Below are positions 8,053-16,233 of a stretch of DNA of 35,980 bases, in pieces (position 1 is the stretch's first letter; each line of letters begins with the position of its first letter). The translations under genes were made by a program, and so were the position numbers. The stretch comes from Bacteroidota bacterium (lineage in GTDB: Bacteria > Bacteroidota > Bacteroidia > Chitinophagales > Saprospiraceae), in the NCBI GenBank assembly GCA_963169325.1, contig CAUJEY010000339.1, positions 1-35,980 of the forward strand, in the 5' to 3' direction. The notes beneath the pieces are model-generated. The model did not search any database. It worked only from the letters and a program-made list of their open reading frames with translations, and was not told the origin of the DNA.

Positions 8053-9042
8053 ATGAAGTATCTTGGGCTTCTTTTTCTGTTGTCGCATACGCTCGCGTCT
8101 GCACAAGTGCGTACCATCGGCCAGATCGTTCGCCTGGATCCGGCCTTAGACCTTCTTCTGGATCAGGATGCGCCGATAGAAATATTAGCCGAAGGTTTCA
8201 AATGGTCCGAAGGCCCGGTTTGGATAAAAAACGGGGGCTATTTGCTCTTTTCCGACGTGCCCCAGAACATTATTTTCCGATGGAAACAAGGCGAAGGCCT
8301 GAGCGAGTTTCTGAAACCATCGGGCTACACCGGCTACGGCTATTACAGCAATGAACCCGGCAGCAACGGCCTCACGATGAGCCGCGACGGCCGGCTCATC
8401 GCCGCTGAGCACGGCGACCGGCGCGTTTCTATAATGCCCCTGCACGACGGCGGCAAACGCACCTTGGCCGACAACCACGCCGGCAAACGTTTTAACAGTC
8501 CCAACGACGTGGTTCAAAAATCGAACGGCGATATTTATTTTACCGATCCGCCGTACGGGCTACCTAAACAAGCCGACGACCCGTCGCGCGAAACGCCCGT
8601 ATTCGGGGTGTATCGCATCGATACGACGGGCAAAACCACCCTGCTCATCGACAACCTGAGCCGCCCGAACGGGCTGGCTTTTTCGCCCGATGAAAAGACC
8701 CTGTACGTCGCGCAGTCGGACCCTGGTATGGCAGCCATTTTTGCCTATCCCGTACTTGCTGACGGGACGACCGGCGAAGGCCGGATTTTTTTCGATGCCA
8801 ATCCTTTGCGGAAATCCGGACTGGGTGGCTTGCCCGACGGCCTGCGGGTAGACGTGCAGGGCAACCTTTTTGCCACCGGCCCTGGTGGTGTACTGGTGAT
8901 TTCGCCCGAAGGTAAACTCCTGGGTCGGATAGACACCACACAGTCCAACGCCAATTGCGGCTGGGGCGACGACGGCTCGGTGTTGTATATCACGGCACAC
9001 CGGTATCTCTGCCGGGTAAAGACGAAGACTAAGGGGTTTTGA
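8053..9042 (+). CDS. Secreted SMP-30/gluconolactonase-like hydrolase
   Basis: 329 residues, beginning with a signal peptide (MKYLGLLFLLSHTLASA, cleavage near AQ). The remainder is a six-bladed propeller of the SMP-30/gluconolaconase/LRE-like family. Metal ligands can be placed by motif: E53 in WSEGPVW, N206 in RPNGLAFSPDEKTLYVA, and D262 in GLPDGLRVD. NSPNDVV at 148-154 matches the substrate-side asparagine loop. Family members open lactone rings such as gluconolactone, using one divalent metal ion; the true substrate cannot be read from sequence. With its signal peptide it should act in the periplasm or outside. It carries no T9SS sorting domain. A large hairpin occupies its upstream region in place of a recognisable promoter. 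Confidence 0.85.
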   Translation: MKYLGLLFLLSHTLASAQVRTIGQIVRLDPALDLLLDQDAPIEILAEGFKWSEGPVWIKNGGYLLFSDVPQNIIFRWKQGEGLSEFLKPSGYTGYGYYSNEPGSNGLTMSRDGRLIAAEHGDRRVSIMPLHDGGKRTLADNHAGKRFNSPNDVVQKSNGDIYFTDPPYGLPKQADDPSRETPVFGVYRIDTTGKTTLLIDNLSRPNGLAFSPDEKTLYVAQSDPGMAAIFAYPVLADGTTGEGRIFFDANPLRKSGLGGLPDGLRVDVQGNLFATGPGGVLVISPEGKLLGRIDTTQSNANCGWGDDGSVLYITAHRYLCRVKTKTKGF

Positions 9043-9056
9043 AAGATGTTAAACGG

Positions 9057-10532
9057 TCAATTTTTAGTCACTACAACCTTCTGCACGCTACGCCGCCCAT
9101 CGGCAAACAACACCTCGGCAGCATAAAAACCCGGCAACAGGGTGCCCGGCAAATCAAAACAATGCGGCGAAGCCTGAATATTTTCGGTCAATACCAGCCG
9201 GCCACTGACATCCCAAAAACGCGCGATTCGGGCTTGTTCCGTTGAGGATTGAATGCAAATCTTAGAAACCGCCGGGTTGGGCGTAATTTGTATCTTGTAT
9301 TTGTCAGTGAAATTATCGGGAATTTCCTGGTAGGAGGATAAGGTGCCGTGGGAATATATTTTCATTAGGAAGCCGTGTATTTGTCCGTCGCCATACATAT
9401 TCCAGGCATCTCCAACCACGACAATATCATTGTTGTGATCTATTTCCATATCCCAAATCACAAAACCTTTATCGTCGCTGTAACTGAATTCCCATATTTT
9501 TTCCTGATTCGGGGTATATTTTACCACTTTTAACGTATTGCTTGGGCCATTCAACCAGGGCAAGTTGTTCGTTCCGGAAATCAAATAATTGCCATTACCG
9601 TCTTTTCGCATATGAGACTCGACTTGTACACCCAAAGGCGGAGTGTTCAGCGGAATAGCATTGGCAAGTATGATGGTGTCTGCTTTTATATCGAGCCATA
9701 CAAAAGCGGAGGTGTAAGCCCCCCAACTTTCTTTTCCATAACAAAAAACAATATTATTCTCATCGTCGGTACAATTATACATGATAAAGATGGATACATT
9801 AGGACTTCCATTTTCTATGTAAGGCACCCGTATAGCGTCTTCATATACAAAGTTAATATCTTCATCTACCAGTATCGTGGATTGATTAAAGCAACTAAAC
9901 ATATATCGGCGGACGGATTCGACCCAATAAAACTCAAAGACATAATTGGGCTTGTATTTTGTTTTAAACTTCTTAAATTTATTAAATTTATAATTCTTAT
10001 CTATTCCAGCATAAAAATACTCCAACATATTTGCAGAATTGGAAATCCGTCGCACAACGCCGAATGTCTCCCACAATTCATTACCCGGGTTGAACTTCAT
10101 GTTCTCAAAAGACAGCCAGGTGTCATTTTCCAATCGAACAGTATCGATCAACGCAATATTCTCCAAAGTACTATCTAAGGAAAAACTGATAAAATATTGT
10201 ACCGAATCCCTGGCAGCATTTCCAATAAAGACATATTTCCCAATGCCTTCTATAATGTAAATGCTTGAAAAGATAGTGAACCCCGCTACTTCATCCAGAT
10301 CGTTTACGTAAACAATGCCGCCTATTGAGTCAACAATAAAGGCTTGATGTTTTTTATCGGTGGTAAATTGTGTAAATATGATTCTGTTGTCAGATAAAAT
10401 CCTCGTTTCATTTATCACTGAACTTCCGACGCCAGCGGCAGGGTATCCAAGAAGGATAGTGTCGGGCTGGGCAGCGGAAAAAAGGTGGGATAATGTGAAA
10501 TATGTAGAGAGGAGTAATATTTTGTAATTCAT
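9057..10532 (-). CDS. Secreted T9SS cargo protein with kind-A C-terminal sorting domain
   Basis: 491 residues. A signal peptide (MNYKILLLSTYFTLSHLFSAA) is followed by about 390 residues with no enzyme motif that I recognise. The aromatic-rich strands (NIALIDTVRL, NYLISGTNNLPWLNG, EKIWEFSYSDDKGF, NNDIVVVGDAW) suggest a beta-propeller of the kind found in many Bacteroidota surface proteins. The last 80 residues form a kind-A sorting domain: ITPNPAVSKICIQ, then FWDVSGRLVL, then LPGTLLPGFYAAEV, ending QKVVVTKN. This domain directs passage through the T9SS and is removed or linked to lipopolysaccharide. The gene is convergent with the SMP-30-like gene, whose stop lies 14 bp away. It is more AT-rich than its neighbours. 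Confidence 0.85.
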   Translation of the reverse strand: MNYKILLLSTYFTLSHLFSAAQPDTILLGYPAAGVGSSVINETRILSDNRIIFTQFTTDKKHQAFIVDSIGGIVYVNDLDEVAGFTIFSSIYIIEGIGKYVFIGNAARDSVQYFISFSLDSTLENIALIDTVRLENDTWLSFENMKFNPGNELWETFGVVRRISNSANMLEYFYAGIDKNYKFNKFKKFKTKYKPNYVFEFYWVESVRRYMFSCFNQSTILVDEDINFVYEDAIRVPYIENGSPNVSIFIMYNCTDDENNIVFCYGKESWGAYTSAFVWLDIKADTIILANAIPLNTPPLGVQVESHMRKDGNGNYLISGTNNLPWLNGPSNTLKVVKYTPNQEKIWEFSYSDDKGFVIWDMEIDHNNDIVVVGDAWNMYGDGQIHGFLMKIYSHGTLSSYQEIPDNFTDKYKIQITPNPAVSKICIQSSTEQARIARFWDVSGRLVLTENIQASPHCFDLPGTLLPGFYAAEVLFADGRRSVQKVVVTKN

Positions 10533-10613
10533 TTTGGATGTGGTTTAAAATTAATAATGAAGGGTGATGGCATCAAACTTTTTTAGCAGCGATGCTCGGT
10601 TTGTCAGGAATGG

Positions 10614-10764
10614 CCGGTTTTTGAGGTGTAGTCTGCGAGGCACGAGCGGGCGACATCTCAAAAACAGTTGAAACGACACCTTTTTCAACCTCAAATGGTG
10701 TATTCTTAGCTGGTTTTCGAGATGTCACCTGCTCGTACCTCGCAGACGACACCTCGAAAACCGG
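10614..10764. repeat. Composite palindromic element (two inverted 54-55 bp hairpin units)
   Basis: Arm 10614-10667 and arm 10710-10764 are imperfect reverse complements over their whole length. Each arm is itself a hairpin: it opens with GTTTTYGAGRTGT and ends with the complementary ACAYCTCRAAAAC, around a core containing CTGCGAGG and ACGAGC. A 42-base spacer separates the arms. No ORF is present. The layout matches bacterial REP/BIME-like or MITE-like intergenic elements rather than an insertion sequence. It lies between the 5' end of the T9SS cargo gene and the 3' end of the small membrane protein gene, both leftward. Confidence 0.85.
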
Positions 10765-10811
10765 GTAGATACTACAAGCCGAGAACTACTGCTTATTTCG
10801 CCAATTTATTA

Positions 10812-10844
10812 CAAAAAAGGCTTATTTTCATTTCTTTAAGCCTT
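10812..10844 (-). terminator. Intrinsic terminator of the 55-residue membrane protein gene
   Basis: Read leftward, AAGGCTTA (10837-10844) pairs with TAAGCCTT (10817-10824) around a 12-base A-rich loop, followed by TTTTTTG. The stop codon TAA lies inside the stem, so terminator and gene end coincide. Confidence 0.75.
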
Positions 10845-11003
10845 AGGCGGGTATTTGTAAAAAGTAAGCAGCAAAAAAGTCGCAACCGGCCCCAAAAAAA
10901 GCGAAATCAGGAACCAGTTCAAGCCACCTCTCTTTTTGCTTTGCGCCAAACCGGCATTGAGCAGCGCCAGGGTTCCCCAGCCAACAGTGTATTCAGGTTT
11001 CAT
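10836..11003 (-). CDS. Small membrane protein of unknown function (55 aa)
   Basis: An ORF of 55 codons starting at the ATG complementary to 11001-11003 (MKPEYTVGWGTLALLNAGLA...). It has a first hydrophobic helix (about 8-20), a short polar hairpin QSKKRGGLN, then a second hydrophobic helix NWFLISLFLGPVATFLLLTF and the tail YKYPPKA. The pattern, a small helix, QSKxRxxLxW and LGPxATxLL, is typical of small two-helix membrane proteins found in many bacteria; their function is not known to me. Support for it being a gene comes from the coherent protein composition, a terminator overlapping its stop, and its divergent position from the M1 peptidase gene with a shared 91-bp upstream region. Confidence 0.75.
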   Translation of the reverse strand: MKPEYTVGWGTLALLNAGLAQSKKRGGLNWFLISLFLGPVATFLLLTFYKYPPKA

Positions 11004-11064
11004 ATATTGGCAAAATTTTGCGATTCGTGATCAATCCGTAAAAATAAGCCAAATTAAGAGATGC

Positions 11065-11072
11065 TATATTTG
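11065..11072 (+). promoter_or_regulatory. -7 promoter element for the M1 peptidase gene
   Basis: TATATTTG fits TAnnTTTG. The predicted start of transcription is near 11079, 16 bases before the ATG at 11095. It supports that start over the upstream in-frame codons. No clear -33 TTG is seen. Confidence 0.5.
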
Positions 11073-11094
11073 CCGGAAAATAAAATATAAGATC

Positions 11095-12954
11095 ATGCCG
11101 GTTATCCGCCTCACTACAATTTTTATCCTGTCTCTTTTCCTGTCTCAATTCCTCCCCGCCCAAAAACTTTTCCTCCCCCGCAACCTCCAGCGCAGCTACG
11201 ATAACCAAACCCGCTCGAACGACGGCAAGCCCGGCGCCAAATACTGGCAAAACCGCGCAGAATACCGCATCGACGTGCAGGTGGACGTTCCCAACAAAAT
11301 CGTCAGCGGAAAATCGAATATCCGGTATTTCAACAACAGCCCCGACACCCTGAAACTCATCCGGCTGAAACTGGCCCACGACCTCTGGCGCAAAAACAGC
11401 CAGCGCGCCTACGAACTGGCCGCTGCCGATATAACCGAGGGCGTCGAAATCAGGGAGCTGCGGCTGAACGATGCGCCCCTGTTCGGCGATCAAATTCGAC
11501 AGGCCAATACATTTCTCGACCTAACACCCGACCAGCCCTTGTCGCCCGGCCAATCAGTCGACCTGAGCCTCGAATGGTCGTATATCGCCCCGTCGGCTCC
11601 CGGAACGGTACCCCGCGAATGTGTGTGCGACTCTACCACCTGGTTTGTTGCCTATTGGTACCCGCAGGTGGCGGTGTACGACGACCTGCACGGCTGGGCC
11701 GACGCGCCCTACAATGGCTTGCAGGAAATGTATAACGACTTCTCCGACTACGAGGTGCGCATTTCCGTGCCGGGCAATATGATGGTATGGGCCACCGGTG
11801 TATGGGAAAACAGCGCCGAACTGCTGAACCCTGAATTTGAACAACGTTACCAAAAGGCGCTTTCGACCACCGATATAGTCAAAATATTTTCCCCGGAAGA
11901 TTACGCGGCCAAAAAGCCCTTTTTCCGGCCGGCCGAGCGGCACACTTTCCTGTATAAAGCGCAGGGTGTTCCGGATTTCGCCTTCGGATTCAGCGACCAC
12001 TACCTGTGGGATGCGACAACGGTAACCGTCGATCCCGCTACCGGCCGAAAAGCCCTGGCCGCCGCCGCCTACAACCCCGACTCGAAAGATTACTACGACG
12101 TGTGCCGGATCACCGGCGAGGCGCTGAAACTTTTTTCCACCTGGTTGCCCGGTTACCCCTACCCGTACCCGCGCATGACCGTGTTCAACGGCGACGACGG
12201 CATGGAGTTTCCCATGATGTGCAACGACGCCAGCACCCATCCGCAAAGTCCGATCGGCCTGACCGTGCATGAGTCCTCGCACACCTATTTCCCCTTTATG
12301 ATGGGCATCAACGAACAATATTACGCCTGGATGGATGAAGGCTGGGCGGCGTTTTTCGACGTGCTGGTGACCGATTCCATTGCCGGCAAATCGCAGGGCC
12401 GGCTGCGCAATTATCCCGATGCAGCCGGCACCGACATGGATATGCCGCCTATGGTACCCTCCCGAAACCTGGGTCATGCCTACCGCGTAGCTGCTTACAA
12501 CCGGCCGCAAGCCGCCTATTTTGCCTTGTATCAAATGCTTGGGTACGAGCGTTTTCACAAGTGTATGGTGGAATACATGAACCGCTGGAAAGGCAAACAC
12601 CCGCAGCCCTTCGATTTTTTCAATACCTGGAACGATGCCGCCGGTGAAAACCTCGACTGGTTCTGGAAACCCTGGTTTTTCGACTGGGGCTACCCCGATC
12701 TGGCCGTGACCGGCATGGACAAAAAAGGCATCATCATCGAAAACCGGGGCACGATGCCCACCACGGTTGCCGGGGAAATAACCTACAACGACGGCACGAA
12801 AGAAACCTTCCGGCGCACAGCGGAAGTGTGGAAGCAGGGGAATACCCAAATCTATATCCCGATAAAAGCCGGCAAAACCATTCAGCAGGTCACGTTGGGA
12901 GATCCGCTGGTGTCGGATGCAGTAAAGGAGAACAATATTTACATGCCTAAATAA
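11095..12954 (+). CDS. Secreted M1 family aminopeptidase-like metallopeptidase
   Basis: 619 residues from ATG 11095. This start gives a clean signal peptide (MPVIRLTTIFILSLFLSQFLPAQ) and sits just after a -7 promoter element; in-frame codons upstream would bury it. The N-terminal M1 saddle-like domain (about 50-190) is followed by the catalytic domain. The exopeptidase loop is G369-M370-E371 in GDDGMEFPMM, equivalent to GAMEN. The zinc site is HESSH at 392-396, with the third ligand E415 in WMDEGWAAFF, exactly 18 residues beyond H396. A short C-terminal domain (about 535-619) replaces the long helical domain of PepN, so this belongs to the compact M1 group common in Bacteroidota. It should trim peptides in the periplasm or outside. 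It converges on the next gene with a 16-bp overlap of coding ends. Confidence 0.9.
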   Translation: MPVIRLTTIFILSLFLSQFLPAQKLFLPRNLQRSYDNQTRSNDGKPGAKYWQNRAEYRIDVQVDVPNKIVSGKSNIRYFNNSPDTLKLIRLKLAHDLWRKNSQRAYELAAADITEGVEIRELRLNDAPLFGDQIRQANTFLDLTPDQPLSPGQSVDLSLEWSYIAPSAPGTVPRECVCDSTTWFVAYWYPQVAVYDDLHGWADAPYNGLQEMYNDFSDYEVRISVPGNMMVWATGVWENSAELLNPEFEQRYQKALSTTDIVKIFSPEDYAAKKPFFRPAERHTFLYKAQGVPDFAFGFSDHYLWDATTVTVDPATGRKALAAAAYNPDSKDYYDVCRITGEALKLFSTWLPGYPYPYPRMTVFNGDDGMEFPMMCNDASTHPQSPIGLTVHESSHTYFPFMMGINEQYYAWMDEGWAAFFDVLVTDSIAGKSQGRLRNYPDAAGTDMDMPPMVPSRNLGHAYRVAAYNRPQAAYFALYQMLGYERFHKCMVEYMNRWKGKHPQPFDFFNTWNDAAGENLDWFWKPWFFDWGYPDLAVTGMDKKGIIIENRGTMPTTVAGEITYNDGTKETFRRTAEVWKQGNTQIYIPIKAGKTIQQVTLGDPLVSDAVKENNIYMPK

Positions 12955-14837
12955 TCATTATACAAGGTTTGTAAATACGCCTTGGCATCCACGCAATCCA
13001 CCGAATCGAGTACGCCGGTGAAGTGTTGCCATTGTCTCGATTCGAATTGGAAAAACCCCGTCCCTTGTGGCGACACCCAGCCCAAGCCGTTTTCATTGGT
13101 ATAATAGGCAAAATCGCGCGCGTTTTTGCGCAGCAAATCTTTGCTCCATCTGAACGGCGCGGTGGCATAACCGAGTTCTTCGAGGATGGTGGCCGGAATA
13201 TCGTGGTGATTGCCCAGGGTATGTATACGTTTTCCTTGCCAGTCGGGGTGAATCAGTGGCCCGGTAATGATGAGCGGCACCTGCCGGGAACGCGGGTCAT
13301 CCATCCGGACGCCGCCGGGATTGATATGTCCGTGGTCGGCCACCAGCACGAACAAGGTATTGGCATACCAGGATTCCCGGCTTGCCTGCTGGAAAAACTG
13401 TCCGATGGCATGGTCGGCAAAGGCGGCGCTGTTCAGAAACATCTCCCGCTCGTCGGCGCCCGTCCATCTGCTTTGATAAGGCACATCGTAAGGCGTGTGC
13501 AGACTCAAAGTCAAAATCGTGCTAAAAAAGGGTTGTGGCGTTTTATTTAGGGTGTTAATCGCTTTTTGAAACACCAGCCCGTCGTCGGCGCCCCAGCGCT
13601 GGGTAATTTCGGCGGCGGAAAAATCATTTTCAGAAATGATATTTTCAAATTGCTGGTTGCGCAGCCACACACCGATATTGGCAAAAGTGAGTTCGCCGCC
13701 GTAAAAAAAGGAGGTGGCGTAACCCGTCTCTTTGAGCATTTTAGGCACCGACGGCAACTTGGCCGCCTTGTCCTGAAGCAACACAATCGACTGGTCGGGC
13801 TGCGCCGGAAAGCCACCCAACACGGCCACCAATCCCTGATCGGTGCGAAAACCGCTGCTGTAACAGCGGTCGAACAGCAACCCTTCGCGGATCAGGCGGC
13901 TCAGGTTGGGACAAACGCCCGGCTCGCCGCCCAGTTCTTCCACCACTTGCGCGGTCATACTTTCCATCAGGATAAAAACCACGTTTGGGCGTTGTGCAAC
14001 CGGAAGCAGAAGCCAGTCGTGTTTTTCCGGCAGTGTATCGTTTCGGAGAAACAACGCGTCCGTCTGTTCTCGGGCAAGCACATCGTCCATGTAACGATAA
14101 TGGTTTTGGGTAGAGCGCGATTCGATCAGGCTGTGGATCACATGCCAGGCCGTGTTGGTGGCCGCATGGTTGTAAAACAGGTGCGGGGAATAGTACACTG
14201 CGCTTTCATTGATCGGCATAACGCCCAGGCCGCCCCGAATAGCCAAAAACAACAGCGATGCATGTACCGGCAGCCAGGCGATATTCCAGGTTTTGATCTT
14301 TTCAGAAAACAGTTCGACGCCCACGAGGCGGCGGTATATCAGCCAGAATATCCAGGTAAAAAAAAGGTAGGCTGCAACGCTCCCGGATTTAAACCCGAAA
14401 GACATGGAATCCAGCAAAGCGGCCGGTGTACGAAAATATTCCAGTGCTCGGTTGTTGAGCAGGGTATGCCATTCCTGGTAGAGGAAAACATTGGCGCCGA
14501 ACGTGAAAACGAAAACGGCGAACACCAAAACATTAAATCCGGTGATCAAACGATTACAAATTCCCTGTGCTTGCCGGCTCATGGCCATCCCGGCAAACCA
14601 CAAAAGTAAGGGCACTGCCATCAGGTAGCCCGCCATGCTCAAATCGAGCGGCAAGGCCTTCCATAGTGCCGGCCAGGGGCTTTCGTTCGACCATTCTATA
14701 TGCAGCCACCCAATAAACCAAACCCGGAACAAGGCAAAAAACAACAGCCAAAATACCAGGAGCCGCAAGGGAAATTTCCATACCGCGCCGGCATTCAGCG
14801 CTAAATGGGAAACCCGTTCTACAAATGTTTTACCCAA
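12939..14837 (-). CDS. LTA synthase family membrane phospho-alcohol transferase
   Basis: 632 residues. About five membrane helices span the first 200 residues (near 25-42, 65-85, 100-120, 152-168, 185-202), followed by an extracytoplasmic sulfatase-fold domain. Metal and catalytic residues are visible: E292 in NVVFILMESM, the nucleophile T332 in SSGFRTDQG, and the late DHGH motif in LFVLVADHGH. In Gram-positives such enzymes polymerise glycerol phosphate from phosphatidylglycerol. Bacteroidota lack lipoteichoic acid, so here it more likely transfers phosphoglycerol or phosphoethanolamine to envelope glycans or lipids (inference). The start overlaps the end of tilS by 19 bases in another frame, suggesting co-transcription and coupled translation. 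Confidence 0.88.
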   Translation of the reverse strand: MGKTFVERVSHLALNAGAVWKFPLRLLVFWLLFFALFRVWFIGWLHIEWSNESPWPALWKALPLDLSMAGYLMAVPLLLWFAGMAMSRQAQGICNRLITGFNVLVFAVFVFTFGANVFLYQEWHTLLNNRALEYFRTPAALLDSMSFGFKSGSVAAYLFFTWIFWLIYRRLVGVELFSEKIKTWNIAWLPVHASLLFLAIRGGLGVMPINESAVYYSPHLFYNHAATNTAWHVIHSLIESRSTQNHYRYMDDVLAREQTDALFLRNDTLPEKHDWLLLPVAQRPNVVFILMESMTAQVVEELGGEPGVCPNLSRLIREGLLFDRCYSSGFRTDQGLVAVLGGFPAQPDQSIVLLQDKAAKLPSVPKMLKETGYATSFFYGGELTFANIGVWLRNQQFENIISENDFSAAEITQRWGADDGLVFQKAINTLNKTPQPFFSTILTLSLHTPYDVPYQSRWTGADEREMFLNSAAFADHAIGQFFQQASRESWYANTLFVLVADHGHINPGGVRMDDPRSRQVPLIITGPLIHPDWQGKRIHTLGNHHDIPATILEELGYATAPFRWSKDLLRKNARDFAYYTNENGLGWVSPQGTGFFQFESRQWQHFTGVLDSVDCVDAKAYLQTLYNDYLGM

Positions 14838-16156
14838 CTGATTTTCAGTAATTTAAAAGATTCTGCTTCAATTTTATATCGCTCATCCAATCGCATCCCC
14901 ATAACCCAGATGATTGTTTGGTCGCTGTTTTCCAATATCCAGACCTGCTCTTTTTCCAATTTGGATAATTTCCGGTCGGTAAAATAATCCTGTAATTTCT
15001 GGGTGTGTCCGCCCATACCGAGCGGCTGAAAAATGTCGCCCGGCTGCCAGCGGCGCAAAAGTAGCGGAAATCGCAGTTTTTCCGCATTTACCACCACACT
15101 CGTAATGCCATCGGGAAAAGGCGCTCCTGTTTCTGTCGGTATAAACACCAGACGACCGCCATCGGGAAGGCTGACCATAATGTCGTCGGGGTCAATTTTT
15201 ACAGTTTCGGCTACCGCCGGGGCATGGCGGAAAAGCAACAATTTCTGCCGGTCGTTCAGCAGGCGGTAACCGGTATCGGAGGTCCATTCCGTTCCGGTTT
15301 GACGCCAGTTTTCCGCCAGTTGCCGCAGTTGTTCCGGAAAGAAACCGAAAGGCTGCAACAGGTCGAACAAAGCGTCGGTCAGGGCCGGCAAAGATTCCAG
15401 TTCTTTTTTATCCAGGGTGTACATGCCTTCCGAATCGGGTCGGCCTAGCAGGCCTTCCAGCAAATGCCGCAAGTTTGCATCCGAGGCCCGCAAATGCCGG
15501 AGCGTTTGCTCCGCTGCGGATAAAAACGCCGGATTGATTTCTTGCATCCGGGGCACCAGGTGATGCCGGATGGTATTGCGGGTGTAGTCGTCCGAGGCAT
15601 TGCTGCTGTCTTCGCGCCAGTGCAGGCCGTTTGCTTGGGCGTACGCCGAAATATCTTTGCGGCCGGCAAAAAGCAGGGGCCGGATCAGGCGCCCGTTGCG
15701 CGCGGGAATGCCCCCAAGCCCGGTGAGCCCCGTGCCGCGAATGAAATGGAACAGGGCCGTTTCCACCGAGTCGTCGCGATTGTGCCCCGTGGCAATGGCA
15801 TCATAGCCGTTTTCCGCCCGGATTTGTTCGAACCACTCATATCGCAAGGTGCGTGCCGCCATTTGGGTGGACTGCCCCGCTGATGCGGCAAATTTTTTAG
15901 TCTCAAATTTTTGGCAAAAAAACGCAACCTGCCAAGCCGCGGCCAAGTCCCGTACAAAGGTCTCGTCGCCGTCCGATTCGGCGCCCCGCAGTTGAAAATT
16001 GCAATGGGCAATGCCGAAATGCCGGCCGCTCTCGCGAAACAGATGCGCCATGACCAGTGAATCGATCCCGCCGCTGACAGCCAGCAGTACCCGCTCGTCC
16101 GGGTTCAAGAGGCGATTCGTCTGAATAAATGCGTGAAATGACTGATACAAGTCCAT
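14819..16156 (-). CDS. tilS: tRNA(Ile)-lysidine synthase
   Basis: TilS attaches lysine to C34 of the CAU anticodon of a minor tRNA-Ile, using ATP, so that it reads AUA and is charged with isoleucine. The 445-residue protein has the PP-loop SGGIDS at residues 28-33. This is followed by HCNFQLRGAESDGDE and GHNRDDSVETALFHFIRGTGLTGLGG (spread over about 130-155), the typical N-type ATPase core. IRPLLFAGRKDI and DSSNASDDYTRNTIRHHLVP are diagnostic of TilS. The C-terminal tRNA-binding domain is present: RRWQPGDIFQPLGMGG, KLQDYFTDRKL, GMRLDERYKI. It is divergent from the DUF5686 gene, with back-to-back promoters in 77 bp. Confidence 0.95.
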   Translation of the reverse strand: MDLYQSFHAFIQTNRLLNPDERVLLAVSGGIDSLVMAHLFRESGRHFGIAHCNFQLRGAESDGDETFVRDLAAAWQVAFFCQKFETKKFAASAGQSTQMAARTLRYEWFEQIRAENGYDAIATGHNRDDSVETALFHFIRGTGLTGLGGIPARNGRLIRPLLFAGRKDISAYAQANGLHWREDSSNASDDYTRNTIRHHLVPRMQEINPAFLSAAEQTLRHLRASDANLRHLLEGLLGRPDSEGMYTLDKKELESLPALTDALFDLLQPFGFFPEQLRQLAENWRQTGTEWTSDTGYRLLNDRQKLLLFRHAPAVAETVKIDPDDIMVSLPDGGRLVFIPTETGAPFPDGITSVVVNAEKLRFPLLLRRWQPGDIFQPLGMGGHTQKLQDYFTDRKLSKLEKEQVWILENSDQTIIWVMGMRLDERYKIEAESFKLLKISWVKHL

Positions 16157-16175
16157 ATTTCCGAATTAACCGCCA

Positions 16176-16183
16176 CAAAGGTG
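16176..16183 (-). promoter_or_regulatory. -7 promoter element for tilS
   Basis: Read leftward the site is CACCTTTG, one change from TAnnTTTG and identical to the element before the propeller gene at 25905. The predicted transcript start is near 16169, 13 bases before the tilS ATG. Confidence 0.45.
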
Positions 16184-16191
16184 ACTTTTTG

Positions 16192-16199
16192 TTTCTTTG
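16192..16199 (+). promoter_or_regulatory. -7 promoter element for the DUF5686 gene
   Basis: TTTCTTTG, one change from TAnnTTTG. The predicted transcript start is about 16206, 28 bases before the ATG at 16234. It overlaps the upstream region of the tilS promoter, so the two may interfere. Confidence 0.4.
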
Positions 16200-16233
16200 C
16201 AAAAGTTAACTACCCAAAGCAAAAATTTATTCC

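Noticed and set aside
10614-10764. Insertion sequence
   Set aside because: The inverted ends enclose only 42 bases and no transposase; a non-autonomous palindromic element fits better.
10936-11094. Extended N-terminus of the M1 peptidase
   Set aside because: It would overlap the divergent small gene and promoter element and place 53 unrelated residues before a good signal peptide.
11554-12849. Long leftward ORF of 431 codons inside the M1 peptidase gene
   Set aside because: It is antisense to a gene with clear catalytic motifs, and its composition (Gly, Val, His, Phe rich) is typical of mirror frames of this codon usage.
13566-14609. Rightward ORF of 347 codons across the LTA-synthase-family gene
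   Set aside because: It lies wholly antisense to a well-supported membrane enzyme, has no recognisable domain and is rich in Gln, His, Arg and Lys.
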